DNA of 64,000 nucleotides, taken from positions 63,327,910 through 63,391,909 of the forward strand of contig NC_061862.1 of the NCBI RefSeq assembly GCF_907164915.1, written 5' to 3'. The notes beneath the pieces are model-generated. The model made no database searches. It was not told the origin of the DNA and saw nothing but the letters and a program-made list of their open reading frames with translations. The translations under genes and the position numbers were made by a program. This DNA is from Impatiens glandulifera (taxonomy: Eukaryota; Streptophyta; Magnoliopsida; Ericales; Balsaminaceae). Below are positions 44,634-56,272 of the stretch, one piece after another. Every line of letters begins with the position of its first letter. Positions within the stretch are counted from its first letter, which is position 1.

Positions 44634-46010
44634 GTTTGGCAAGTCTAATAATAATTTATCATTTTATATTTGAATAAAAAAACTGTTTTAAAAAAATTGG
44701 GCTACTTAGGGATTGGGTTGGGTTGGGTTGGGTCGGACTCTGCACATGGGCCGGGCCGACTCTGATTAGATACATGTGAAATTTTAAATATATAAATTAG
44801 AATAAATAAAATGCAGTATGGCCTATGGTTAAAAGCCATAATTCAGTTTTATTATTATTATCATTATTATTTGTTAGGATGATTAACCTATCTGCATACC
44901 CTCGCAATCACTTCAATTTAAAGTTTTTATGTGAGATTTGAACTCTTATTATTTTTTTCCTCTTAAGAACTACTATTGTCATTAAGCCAAAATTGAGTTA
45001 CACTTTTGTGACTTAAAATAATTTGTATAATTGTCCTTGTCGTTGCATATATCACTAATTACTAATTTCAGTATTGATTTTATTATATTATTTTCTATGC
45101 TATTTGGGATGATTTGTTCCTTTAATAAGATACAGTTAGTTATTAATGTCTTAATAACACTATAATGATTTTATCGTTTGTAATATTATAGTAAAAAGTT
45201 TTCTACAATCATTTAGGTGCCAATTTTTAGTTAGACGATAATGATTTAGAACATTGTGGTCACTCCCGTAATACAAAGGAGACTTATTGGGAGCCTTTTA
45301 CTAAATATTGAATAAAATGCAACTTTGGACCTACAATTTATGTAACCTTGAGTTACTTGCAGAATTACATATTTAAAAGTTTAATTAATAATAATGATTA
45401 CTAATGAAACTAAATTTACATAAACTATTTTCTTAAGATATTATTAAGCAATATTCAAAATGTAGTTATGAACAAGATGCTTAATTCAAAAAATCTTTTG
45501 ATATTGTTACATTGATCATTTATCTCATAATAAATGCCAATGTAACTCATATATTTCAAATAATACCATAAAATTTGAAGAAAACTTAGATGGAGAGATG
45601 TCAATGTGTGGATGTCACTACATTATTGAGTAAAAGATGATATTAGAAGTCAGTACTAATATATTTTGCTTAGTGTAGAAGAAAATCATTTTTATCGAAA
45701 GATAAAATAAATTTTAAATAAATTAACAAGACTACTGAGATATTATATGAAGATACATGTTCAAAAGACATCTCCTTAATACATAATTCATTGTATTTAA
45801 ATATTTACAAATATAGTCCATATATATATTTTTATTAATACATTTATCTTCCCATAAATAAATAAATAAATAAACAAATTTTTGATAAAATATTATAATC
45901 ATTATTTGCTCAAACAAAGATAATTAAAAATAAAAAGATTTATAGTTAAGAGATTACAATGATCATAAATCAATGAGAGGAGATTTATTTATCTCTTTGA
46001 TTTTAGCAAG
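44634..46010. other. Non-coding flank between MITE and RING-H2 gene, unit 3
   Basis: G-rich GGGTTGGGTTGGG patch near 44710, TTA run near 44850, one array monomer (about 45020-45240), then AT-rich sequence. No gene. Confidence 0.5.
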
Positions 46011-46604
46011 CTAATAGAAATGTGAAATAACTGGTGTACGACACAAAGGACAAGAACTGCTCCTAGTCATCCAATTGATAATACAACGATGGTGAAAGAC
46101 ATGGTTGCAATGCAACATCTTATTAATCTCGACTCCAACGTTAAATTTCTCCAAACAAACCACACATGTTTCTCTCCTTTCACTTTCTGACGCCGTTGAC
46201 TTAGTGTCATGTATGATCTTGCATATATCGTATTTTACCCAACAATGCATGGAGAAGCGACACTTGATCCAACTTTGCCGAAAAAAGTTGTTAATTCGGT
46301 TTTCTACCTCTGTCCTTGCATCCAATTGGACGTCTGATTTTTTGAGCCATTCATTAACATAAGATGGTACATCATTTTGAAGAATGTGTTCGAAATTAAT
46401 CCAAACTTTTGGGCCAATCTCAACCCCATCAGTAATCAATTCGCCTCTTATTGAACGACTAAACTCTCCCCTCATGTTTACCAAACAAACAAGCACGCTG
46501 TACTTGGGTAATCCATTACCCATAGAGGTACTGTTATCCTCGTACTGAACGCTTACATTGATGTGGTGGTAAGTTGGCGGCGCAGTTGGAATATGCACCG
46601 CCAT
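46011..46604 (-). CDS. RING-H2 finger protein, 197 aa (unit 3 copy)
   Basis: Intact single-exon frame, ATG at 46602-46604, same length as the unit 2 copy and 91 percent identical to it by direct count. RING-H2 at residues about 147-188 with all eight zinc ligands and the INWM tryptophan. Thirteen of the 17 differences lie before the RING and the zinc-binding core is unchanged. Two of the few silent changes fall in the RING coding stretch. The N-terminal half is unrecognised and has no membrane segment. The likely biochemical role is E3 ubiquitin ligase (family inference). A TATA element is kept upstream. Two full-length frames surviving in otherwise decayed repeats argue for recent duplication or for selection. 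Confidence 0.8.
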   Translation of the reverse strand: MAVHIPTAPPTYHHINVSVQYEDNSTSMGNGLPKYSVLVCLVNMRGEFSRSIRGELITDGVEIGPKVWINFEHILQNDVPSYVNEWLKKSDVQLDARTEVENRINNFFRQSWIKCRFSMHCWVKYDICKIIHDTKSTASESERRETCVVCLEKFNVGVEINKMLHCNHVFHHRCIINWMTRSSSCPLCRTPVISHFY

Positions 46605-46744
46605 ATCGAAAAGAGCAAGAGATTTCTATATAGATCTAGAAGAAGAATTAAGGAGTCGATTGATAGGTTATAAATGGGAGATAAGAAAATAATATGACTT
46701 AGCAGAGAGTGAATACATGTGAATATTGTTAAACCAGGACAAGT

Positions 46745-46756
46745 TTATATATATCT
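46745..46756 (-). promoter_or_regulatory. TATA box of RING-H2 gene, unit 3
   Basis: GATATATATAAA on the minus strand about 145 bp upstream of the ATG, at the position equivalent to the TATA box of unit 2. Confidence 0.45.
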
Positions 46757-47399
46757 ATGCTTGGTGGAATACAAAATAAATGCAATTTTCAACCTGTTCT
46801 TTTACTTACTTTAATTTGCTTAGATTGTTATAATCCATGACTTTATACAAAAAAAAATATTAATAAAAGTTTGTGTATTAACTGTTTTATCCTTTAAGGT
46901 GGTTGTGAATTAAATTCAATTTGGATTTAATTATAAATATTTTTTATATCTCACCTAACATGAGTTTTGATACTTTTAAAAATTTTGATTGTAATTTTTT
47001 TATTATTTGTGTGTGTGTGTGCGTGTTGGAGTATTTTTAAATTTTACTTGTTGTGCTTAACAACTTGTTATTTTGAATGGACTTTGACATAAATTAGATT
47101 ACAAAAATCTTGTGAGGGTCCAGAATTTTGTGTTTACATTAAATATGATGATACTATCTTCTTCTTTTTTGAGACAAAAGTCCATCTTTACAAAATAGTT
47201 GGTATAAGCAACATTTATTTTTTTAGAAAATCTTAAAAAAAAAAAAAAGAGAGAAAATTTTAGAAAAGTTAGAACATACAAGCATTAATGACTCATGCAC
47301 TATATAAAAATTGGGATGATAATTCGGTTATATAATATTAATTGGTTCGGCTTCATTTAATCGATGAGTATTTTGATGAACAATTTACTAATACAACTC
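46757..47399. other. Upstream flank of RING-H2 gene, unit 3
   Basis: Non-coding, homologous to 8362-8929 and 20657-21239, with a GTGTGTGTGTGCGTG insertion near 47010 found only here. Confidence 0.5.
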
Positions 47400-48079
47400 A
47401 CTATCTAGTTCATGTATAATTGTCTTTGTCATAATTGTCTTTATCGTCTGATATGTTACTAAATAATGTTTATTTTACTAAGTCATATACTATTTATCTT
47501 ATCATTAATGTTCTTTGAATTATATATATATTTAGTTATTAATGTGTTAATTACAATCATATTTTTATCGTTTATAACATTATATTAAGTACTTTTCAAA
47601 TAATTTGTTATAAATAATTATCATATTACTTCACTTACTATCATTTAGCTTTTGATCATTGTTCCTTTGAATGTATCTCTTGCATTTGACGAGTAATAAT
47701 ATAAAAAATCGTAAAAAAAATATTACGATAAAAATATGATAGTATTTTTAATTTTATTTTTAACCGTTTTAAGTTTATAGGCGAATCAACCCACAATCCG
47801 ACTCAAGTATCTATTTACTCTCACATTGTAGAACGATCTCTAAAACAAATGATACAGTTTGATTTCTCCTCAATTAGTTTGATCTCTAGAGTCCACTTCT
47901 TCCCCATACTACGAGTGAAAGGGAAAATATAAAGACTACCATTAATGTAGCCAAGGCGAGACTTACTATATCCATATAAATTATGTCCCCTATCTCTATT
48001 ATTCAATTATTGTTCACTAATAATAGTGAAATATATAGCGCAGAGTTAAAACAAAATTATGACCGATTAAAAACTATTG

Positions 48080-48635
48080 ATAAACCACCGCGTTCATCAA
48101 ATTTGATGTTGAATTTAAAATGTATAGTGTTATTATTCTAGTTAGTTAAAGGATTGTACTTGTTTTGTTAGGTTGCAAGTTAGAACAATACCTATAACAT
48201 TTTTAATTTTATTTTTAACCGTTTTAAGTTTATGGGCGGGTCAACCCACAATCCGACCCAAGTATCCATTAATCTCACATATATATCCAAATTAACCACA
48301 ACTCTCGATCCGACAATCCGGACACTTTAAAAATTAAGCATCATTATATATATATAGATAATGATACTTAATTTTTAAAGTGTCCGGATTATCGGGTCAA
48401 GGGTTATAATTAATTTGGAAATATATGTAAGAGTAATGGATACTTGGGTCGGATTGTGGGTTGACCCGCCCATATATACTTAAAACGGTTAAAATAAAAT
48501 TTAAAATTCTATATGTGTATTTCGAACATGCAACATAACAAAACAAATACAACTCTTTAACCAACTAGGCTAATAACACTTTATATTTTAAATTTAACAC
48601 CAAATTTGATGAATGCGGGATATTTTAACAATATA
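48080..48635. mobile_element. Foldback (inverted-repeat) element
   Basis: Two arms of about 270 bp, 48080-48347 and 48358-48635, are reverse complements around an AT-rich centre near 48352. Shared segments include ACAATCCGACCCAAGTATCC with its complement, TGTCCGGATTATCGGGTC with its complement, and GTTGCA with AACAAAACAA-type sequence. No coding. Copies of one arm occur in direct orientation at 48655-48925 and 49388-49655, and a partial one at about 47740-47820. Confidence 0.75.
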
Positions 48636-48654
48636 AATTAAACTTTTTAACTAA

Positions 48655-48925
48655 CTAATTATGCTTAATTTTTAAAGTGTCTGGATTACCGGGTCGAGAG
48701 ATATGGTTAATTTGGATATATATGTGAGAGTAAATGGATATTTTGGTCGGATTGTGGGTTGACCCTCCTATATATATTTAAAACGGTTAAAAATAAAATT
48801 TAAAATGATATATGTGTGTTTCGAACTTGCAACCTAACAAAACAAATACAACCTTTTAACCAACTAGACTAATAATATTTTATATTTTAAATTAAACACC
48901 AAATTTAATCATCACGAGACATTTT
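48655..48925 (+). repeat. Single arm copy of the foldback repeat
   Basis: Matches 48358-48635 in the same direction (CTTAATTTTTAAAGTGTCTG ... GGGTTGACCC ... AACACCAAATTT). It lacks the paired opposite arm. Confidence 0.7.
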
Positions 48926-49351
48926 AACCATATAAGTTCAACTTTTTAACTTGTATAATATGAATCAAATATTTGATTGACCAAAGTAAAAGTGTAAGGT
49001 CACGAGATGAGAGGTTCATTCAGAAAAAATATGTGAGAAAATAAGTTGTTTATCGAAGTAAATAAAATGTGGAATGGAAGCGTTCTATTTTTATTCGTGA
49101 TTTATTAAGAATTTTAAAAATTAAATACACATTATTATTTTTTATTATTATTAAATTTATTTTAATTATATTTTTAGTTTCTCAGTTAGTTATTAATGTG
49201 CTAATAATAATCATATTTGTGTTGTTTTATAATATTTTTGTTATAACATTTCAAATAATATATTATAAATAATGTTAATTTTATTACTTTAGTTACTATA
49301 TAGTTTGTGATAATTGTTTCTTAAATGATACATGGTTAGTTAGTAATGTGG

Positions 49352-49387
<36 letters not shown>

Positions 49388-49390
<3 letters not shown>

Positions 49391-49655
49391 GATGTTTAAT
49401 TTTGAAAGTGTATGTATTGCCGGGTCGAGAGCTGTGGTTAATTTGGATATATATGTGAGATTAAATGGATATTTGGGTCGGATTATGGGTTGACCCGCCA
49501 TCAACTTAAAATGGTTAAAAATAAAATTAAAAATGTTATAGGTATGTATCGAAATCGCAATCTAACAAAACAAATATAACTCTTTAACCAACTAGGCTAA
49601 TAACACTTATATTTTAAATTTAACACCAAATTTGATGAACGCGAGACATTGTAAC
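49388..49655 (+). repeat. Second single arm copy of the foldback repeat
   Basis: Same segments in the same order (GCCGGGTCGAGAGCTGTGG, GGGTTGACCCGCC, TTTGATGAACGCGAGACA). It starts right after a TA run. Confidence 0.7.
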
Positions 49656-50269
49656 AATATATTTTTTTCCGTGTGCGGGATCTTCCTAGTAAGTTATAAA
49701 AATTATATTTTTTTGTTAATAATAAAACTTTCAATTAATCTATTATAAATAATGTAAATTTATTACTTCAGTGCTGCGTAACTTGTGATAATTGTTCCTT
49801 GAATGATACATGATTAGTAATTAATGTGGTAATAAGTTATAACAATTATATTTTTTTTGTTTATAATAAGAACTTTCAAATAATCTATTATAAATATGTT
49901 TATTCAATAACTCATCTACTAGATAGCTTGATTTATATGGATTAATTATTAATTTGCTAATAACAACTATATTTTTGTGTTTATAACATTATAGTAAGAA
50001 CTTTTCAAATAATCTATTATTAGTCATAAGTCACATACTATATAACTTCTCGTCATGGTTATTTGAATGATATATAGTTAATTATGAATTTGATAACAAT
50101 CATATTTGTGTTTATAATAAAAACTTTTAAATAATCTATTATAAATGATATCCCTTTAATAACTAATGAAGTTACCTACTAGGTAGCTTGAATCATATAT
50201 AAATTACTTATTAATCTGCTAATAACAATCATATTTTGGTTACTTCATATTTCATTTATTAAGTCACAT

Positions 50270-50885
50270 ATATTATTTTAAAAGTTGTTACATACTAACT
50301 AACGATAAAAATATGATTGTTAGTAGCATATTAATAGTCATGTAGCATTGAAGGAACAATAATCACAACTAATTAGTAAGTTGCCTAATATTAAATTTTC
50401 TGAAAAGTTCTTGTTATAATGTTATAAACCACAAATCAGTGATAAAAAACTACATAGTGTGACGTAATAAAAGATTATTTGAAAAAATCTTATTACAATG
50501 TTATAAACGGCAAAAATATGATTGTTGTTAACAAATTAATAACTAATTATATATATTTCAAATAGATTATTTAAAAAGTTCTTACTATAATGTTATATAC
50601 GATAAAAAATATTATGATTATTAGCAAATTAATAACTAACCATATATATCATTCAAGAACTGTGATAAAAAACTATATAAAGAATAAAATGTGATTCTTA
50701 TTAACATATTAATAGATAATCATATATATTCAAGTAATAATGATCAAAGACTGCATACTAAGTGACGTAATAAAAGATCGTTTAATAGTTTTTACTATAA
50801 TGTTATATACTACGAGAATATGATTTTTATTAGAAAATTAATAACTAACTATATCATTCAAATAACCATGATTAGAGATTATACA
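50270..50885 (-). repeat. Inverted segment of the tandem array
   Basis: Reads as the reverse complement of the monomer series at about 9570-10260 in unit 1, in the same internal order. A roughly 0.6 kb inversion happened in unit 3 only. Confidence 0.75.
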
Positions 50886-51080
50886 GTATATTCTATTATA
50901 AATGATGTTCTTTTTTATTACTATCACCTTTAATCATCATTTTACTTTAAAATGATAAATGGTTACATAATTAAATTATAAAATCATTTAGTTGCTAATT
51001 TTGAGTTAAAAGACTATTAGTTTAGTTATTGTATGTAATAATGATTGTAATGCATATGTAGGCCTACAAATTGATGCAAC

Positions 51081-51507
51081 TTTATACTTACATACCTATA
51101 TATATATATATATTTTCTTTAAACTCATTTATTTTAAATGACGATTTTATTAAAAAATAAGATTAGTGTATTTGTTAAATTTGTTTTGATAATTGGTACA
51201 TTAAGTTTTAGAATATGATTAATTTTTAAAATAATAATCTAAATTATAGTTTGATTTATAATATATATTATCATATAAATAAAATAAATTTATTTTTGAA
51301 AATCATGGTTTATTATAGATAATTTAAATTACAATGTTTGTACTTAAAATTAATTAAAGATTATTTTATGAATAATCAAAATGATTATATATATATATAT
51401 ATATATATATTATAAATGTAATAAATATATAATTTTAAAAATCATAATTAAATACATGAATTATGTTATTGCTTTCCAATATAGGTAGGGTAAGCTACTA
51501 CTACTAC

Positions 51508-51549
<42 letters not shown>

Positions 51550-51599
51550 ATAAGGCATTTTTATAATTATTATTATAAAACATCTTATTATTATTATTT
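51081..51599. repeat. TAGTGTGATT block and ATT microsatellite, unit 3
   Basis: Homologous to 10470-10800, with TA run near 51390-51411 and an ATT trinucleotide run at 51495-51549. No gene. Confidence 0.6.
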
Positions 51600-52374
51600 T
51601 AGCGTCTTTATTATTATTATTATTATTTGTTTTACGTTGTTCTAAGTTAGAATCAAATAATCTTTCATTTTTTTTAGGAATCACCCTTACCACATTAGAT
51701 ATCTTAGTGAGTTCTTTAGATGGCAAATCTGGTTTAAAAAATAAACATCTCTTTTCGTATTTACAATCCAAATTTTAGTTGTAATGTAGTATCCTATATT
51801 AAATTAAAATATATATATTATTTTTTAAAATTAACAATGGTAATTGCAACATTTGAAGTTAACTAATTATTATTATTTTGTGTAAGAATTGTTATTCAAT
51901 ATATTAGGTTAAGTTATGAATAAGATGTTTATTACACAAAAAATTTTGATAATTTTTTTTTGAAAATGTAAAATATTTTGTTACTCAATATAAATATTGC
52001 AACTAAGTGGACACAAATTTAGAACAAACAACTACAATATATATCAAAAAAATATCCTTAGTACCCAATGTATTGTAACTAAATATTTGAATTTAATAAA
52101 CTTATTTATCTATATTTTTAAAATTAAATGTGAAATGATAGATTTCCTTAATATATATAATATCAAAAAATAAAACTTTCTATAAAAAAAACCTTTAAAT
52201 CACTATTATTAGAGCAATGATTTGAAGGATTTATTAGATATTAATTAAGATAGAAATATAATTATTTTTTCATTAAAAAAAAGAAATATTATTGTAAAAT
52301 ATAAATCTCTTGCTTAGATATAAAGTAGCAAGTAGCAACCAATAATATCATTTTGTTCCATAATTAATAGCTCT
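51600..52374. other. Short unrecognised coding-like fragment and AT-rich spacer, unit 3
   Basis: At 51660-51771 the minus strand reads an open, non-repetitive stretch (CKYEKRCLFFKPDLPSKE and KISNVVRVIPKKNE) that does not resemble the simple sequence around it. It then runs into the ATT microsatellite, so a gene is not supported. It sits where units 1 and 2 carry the DUF4283 pseudogene. The rest is AT-rich with no feature. Confidence 0.3.
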
Positions 52375-53090
52375 TTAAACCTTCCCATTCGCGTACTTTG
52401 CATCCCCACAAATGAGAAACAGATTACCAATTATAAATGACCCAGATGCACGGATTGCAATTCCATCTTGCCCATGACCTTTGCACTGAAGCTTTTCCAC
52501 AACATGCACTAGCTTCTCTGGAGGCCAATCTCCAGCCAATGTACTCCTTAAATCCGTCAAACTTGCGAAGATCTCATTCGGGCCAACATATTCTTTGCCA
52601 GCAAAGCTAGTCAAATTAAATTATTGACAATCTTTGTATTAGATCAAGATATACAAAACCAACATGTTTCCAAATGGCTGCTGCTTACCACCAAAACTTG
52701 AAAAGCATGGACTTTTTAAATAAATACCTGAGAACTGATTATTCACTGTACAAGGTTTTCATATACCGCCCAGAGACTATCTGGTCCATTGAATAGCGAG
52801 TAATAATGAATCGTTAACATCTGAAAACAAAAAACAATCCACAGCATTAGTAGCAAGGTACACACGAAACTTTAAGTGGTATTTTTTTTTTCTATTTTGT
52901 TGCTAACCAATTTGGTTACATGATTCATTTGGGACATTCCTCGGTAGCTCACATAAATAAAATGCAAAGAGAAAAAACTCACATCCGCTAGTTCCTTCAT
53001 TTTCTGAACAGGATCAACAATGTTCCGAACAAATGCAGCCAACTAAATCTTTGTATCGTTGTATTTTGTGATGAAAGGATGAGAAATAAG
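52375..53090 (-). pseudogene. MKK3: MKK3 3' fragment, last three exons (unit 3)
   Basis: Same three exons as in unit 2: 52983-53090, 52738-52820 and 52375-52608, with GT-AG borders kept. The last exon is open and intact over most of the NTF2-like segment (FAGKEYVGPNEIFASL, GDWPPEKLVHVVEKLQ, RASGSFIIGNLFLICGD) but about 50 bp near its end are missing. The middle exon has a 1 bp insertion after SLW. The first has a TAG in place of the Met codon before Asp-Leu-Ala. These defects differ from those in unit 2, so each copy decayed after duplication. Array monomers flank it. Confidence 0.8.
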
Positions 53091-53669
<579 letters not shown>

Positions 53670-54230
53670 AAACTTATTTATTTCAAATGATGATTTTATT
53701 AAAAAAAAATTGTTAATATTAAGATTAGAATGTATTTGTTAGTTTGATTTGATAATTAGTAGATTAATTTTTAGAATATGATTCATTTTTTTAAAATAAT
53801 AATCTAAATTATAGTATAATTTATAATATATATTATTTTATAAATAAATTAAATTTCTTTTTGAAAATTATATATTAAATAATAATCTAAGTTATAGTGT
53901 GAGTTATAATAATAATTTATTTTATAACTTATTAAATTAAGTTAAGTTTAATAAATTAAAATAAATAATCTAAATTTGATTAATTTTTATAACTTTTTAA
54001 ATTAATTTAAGTTTAATAAACTAAAATAAATAATCAAAATTAGAATATGATTATTTTTTTAAATAATAATATAAATTATAATGTGATTTATAATATATAT
54101 TATATATTAATTAAATTTCTTTTTGAAAATCATATATTAAATAATAATCTATAAATTATATTGTGATTCATAATAATAATTTATTTTATAACTTGTTAAA
54201 TTAATTAATAATCATATTATATCAATATAA

Positions 54231-54269
<39 letters not shown>
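53670..54269. repeat. TAGTGTGATT tandem block, unit 3
   Basis: Homologous to 15165-15730 and 30740-31340; ends in a TA run at 54236-54264. No gene. Confidence 0.6.
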
Positions 54270-54270
<1 letters not shown>

Positions 54271-55157
54271 TTAATATGGGTGTTAAGACATGACATGACA
54301 CATAAAAATGACATGACACTACACGATTGAATCGAAACGATGACCATCTATATTCAAAATAACTCGAAACACGAATTTAAACACGAGTTAGTACGATACA
54401 AATAAACTCGTAGACACGAATTAACACGACGTGAAAGAGACCTTTGATCATAATATTTTGAGTGAGTCAAGACACGACACACATAAGATTGAGACAATAC
54501 ACGACACAATTGAGAGTTTAACACAACTTGTCCGAGTCGAATACGATCGTTTATGCACGATATCCATCTCTAATTCAGTCTCAAAATCTTCATATATAGA
54601 ATATATATATAATTCATTAATTAACTTGATATTACCTTAAATGATAGGTATGTCTATGTGATGACGACTCAATGGGCAGATCATAGTAGTTAGTGGTCGG
54701 AAGAATTTTTAACTTATGTTTATTCTAAACCGCCCATAATACATGGATATCTTACAAAAAGATGCTTTCTCTTTGTTTTTGTATGTAAATAGTATTTTTT
54801 TTACATTAGGAAAAATATTGAGATACAAACATTAAGAAAAAAGGTAAAATGAAACCCCAGATCCAATTATTAGTGTCCTAAATTTTTATAATGTCAATGG
54901 TTCCCAAACTAGAGTGACTAGGGTCTAAATAACATAATGCCAATTAAAATAACAATTCATGCTCTTTTTTTCCATCCTAATTTTGGAATTAAACTGGTCA
55001 ACACCAAATTTGAGACATAACTAAAGTTGGACAATGGGTTGGTTTAACACGAACCAACACAATATTAGTACGAAACGATACGATACGATATTATCTCACT
55101 CGGATCGTGGGTTGGACACGATCATAAGTATGAGACGACACGATCAAAACACAAGTA
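54270..55157. repeat. GACACGACAC-rich block and truncated end of unit 3
   Basis: Homologous to 41991-42870. It contains the empty insertion site of the TIR element (about 54268-54285). The sequence is cut at about 55157, where gag of element C begins. Confidence 0.55.
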
Positions 55158-56272
55158 TGATCAAGTCTTCTCGAGTATACTCCTCAGGGGTAAAGTCAAA
55201 TACCTCTTCTTGGTTTTCCATAAGACATCTGATTCCTTCATTGTCACTGTCTGAGTCGCTATGTGCCCATTGACTTCCACCATCATCAGTTAATAGTGCC
55301 TTTTGGATCTCTTTGCCTTGACTGTTTGACTGGTGATCTTCCCTTTGGTTTTGATAGGTTGACTTGCGGTCGTCCCTTCTTGGTTTCCGGCATTCCGACT
55401 TATAGTGACCTAAAGCATCACAATTAAAACAACGAATATTAGCTTTGTTATTGTTAGAGTAGTTGTAGTTGTGGGAGTTGGTGGGTTGGTTTCTTCTTCA
55501 TGAACTTTCCGAACTTCCTGGCTAGCTTGGCCATCGCTTCATCGCTGAATTTTTTAGCCGATTTGACAGGTACAAGAGATGTCGATTCCACGGAGGTCAC
55601 TAGAGCTCTGGTAGTTGTTGATGTTGAGGCTTCATCTTCAATTCTTACGTTCATCTCGAACTCATATGCTTTCAGATCTTCGAAAACATCATGTAACTTC
55701 ATCTTGTAAAGACCTTTTGATTCTCTCATCACCATGATTTTGATATCATAAGCGCTAGGAAGCGATCTTAGAGCTTTGACAATGGTTTCTTTGTTGTCTA
55801 ATTTCTTTCCAAGAAGTGAGAGTTCTTCACAACACTTGTGAAGCGATCACCAAATTCCTTCATTGTTTCTTCGGGTTGCATCATGATATTTTCAAATTTT
55901 TGGGTGGCCACCAGGATCTTGTTTTCCTTGGTTCGCTCGTTTCCTTCGTGAAGCTGGATGACTGTCTCCCATACTTCTTTTGCAGTAGTGCATCCTCTAA
56001 TCTTGGCAAATGTGTTTCTGTCCAAGGATTTGTAGATGACATTTCAGCAGATATTGTCAAGGTTGTTCCTTCTTCTTTCATCAGTTGTCCATTCGCTCCT
56101 TTCCTTGTCAATCTTTATTGGTCCATCAGAGAGGATGAACATCATTTCATTGTCCATGGTGGTTAGATTCCAATCAATGAAGTCTTCGCTTTCAAGAAGT
56201 GGAGCCTTTTCGTTGTAAGATATGCTGACGTCTGGTTGCTTGAGTATAGAGATTAACTACTCTAATACCACT
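55158..56272 (-). pseudogene. Element C: primer binding site and gag, 3' truncated
   Basis: Minus strand. A primer-site-like AAGTGGTATTAGA (56260-56272) directly follows the LTR. A gag reading then runs leftward with NEKAPLLESEDF, GPIKIDKERSEW, AKEVWE, FEDLKAYEFE and a perfect CCHC knuckle CFNCDALGHYKSEC (near 55400-55440). It continues into a charged region that stops abruptly at about 55157 against macro-unit 3. Frame shifts occur near 55490 and 55800. Unlike A and B, C keeps the primer site and a Gly codon where A and B share a TGA stop, so C is nearer the family ancestor. No pol remains. Confidence 0.8.

Larger units (their letters stand above)
47400..51080. repeat. Degenerate tandem array, unit 3, with foldback insertion and inverted segment
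   Basis: The 145-160 bp monomers occur in the normal direction at about 47400-47690, 49180-49350, 49690-50270 and 50885-51080. Between 50270 and 50885 the monomers are reversed. Foldback-type repeats interrupt the array from 47690 to 49660. TA runs at 49350-49384 mark one junction. Confidence 0.7.

Noticed and set aside
51466..51771. A 101-codon open frame taken as a gene
   Set aside because: More than half is poly-Asn/poly-Ile from the ATT microsatellite and no start or promoter is supported.
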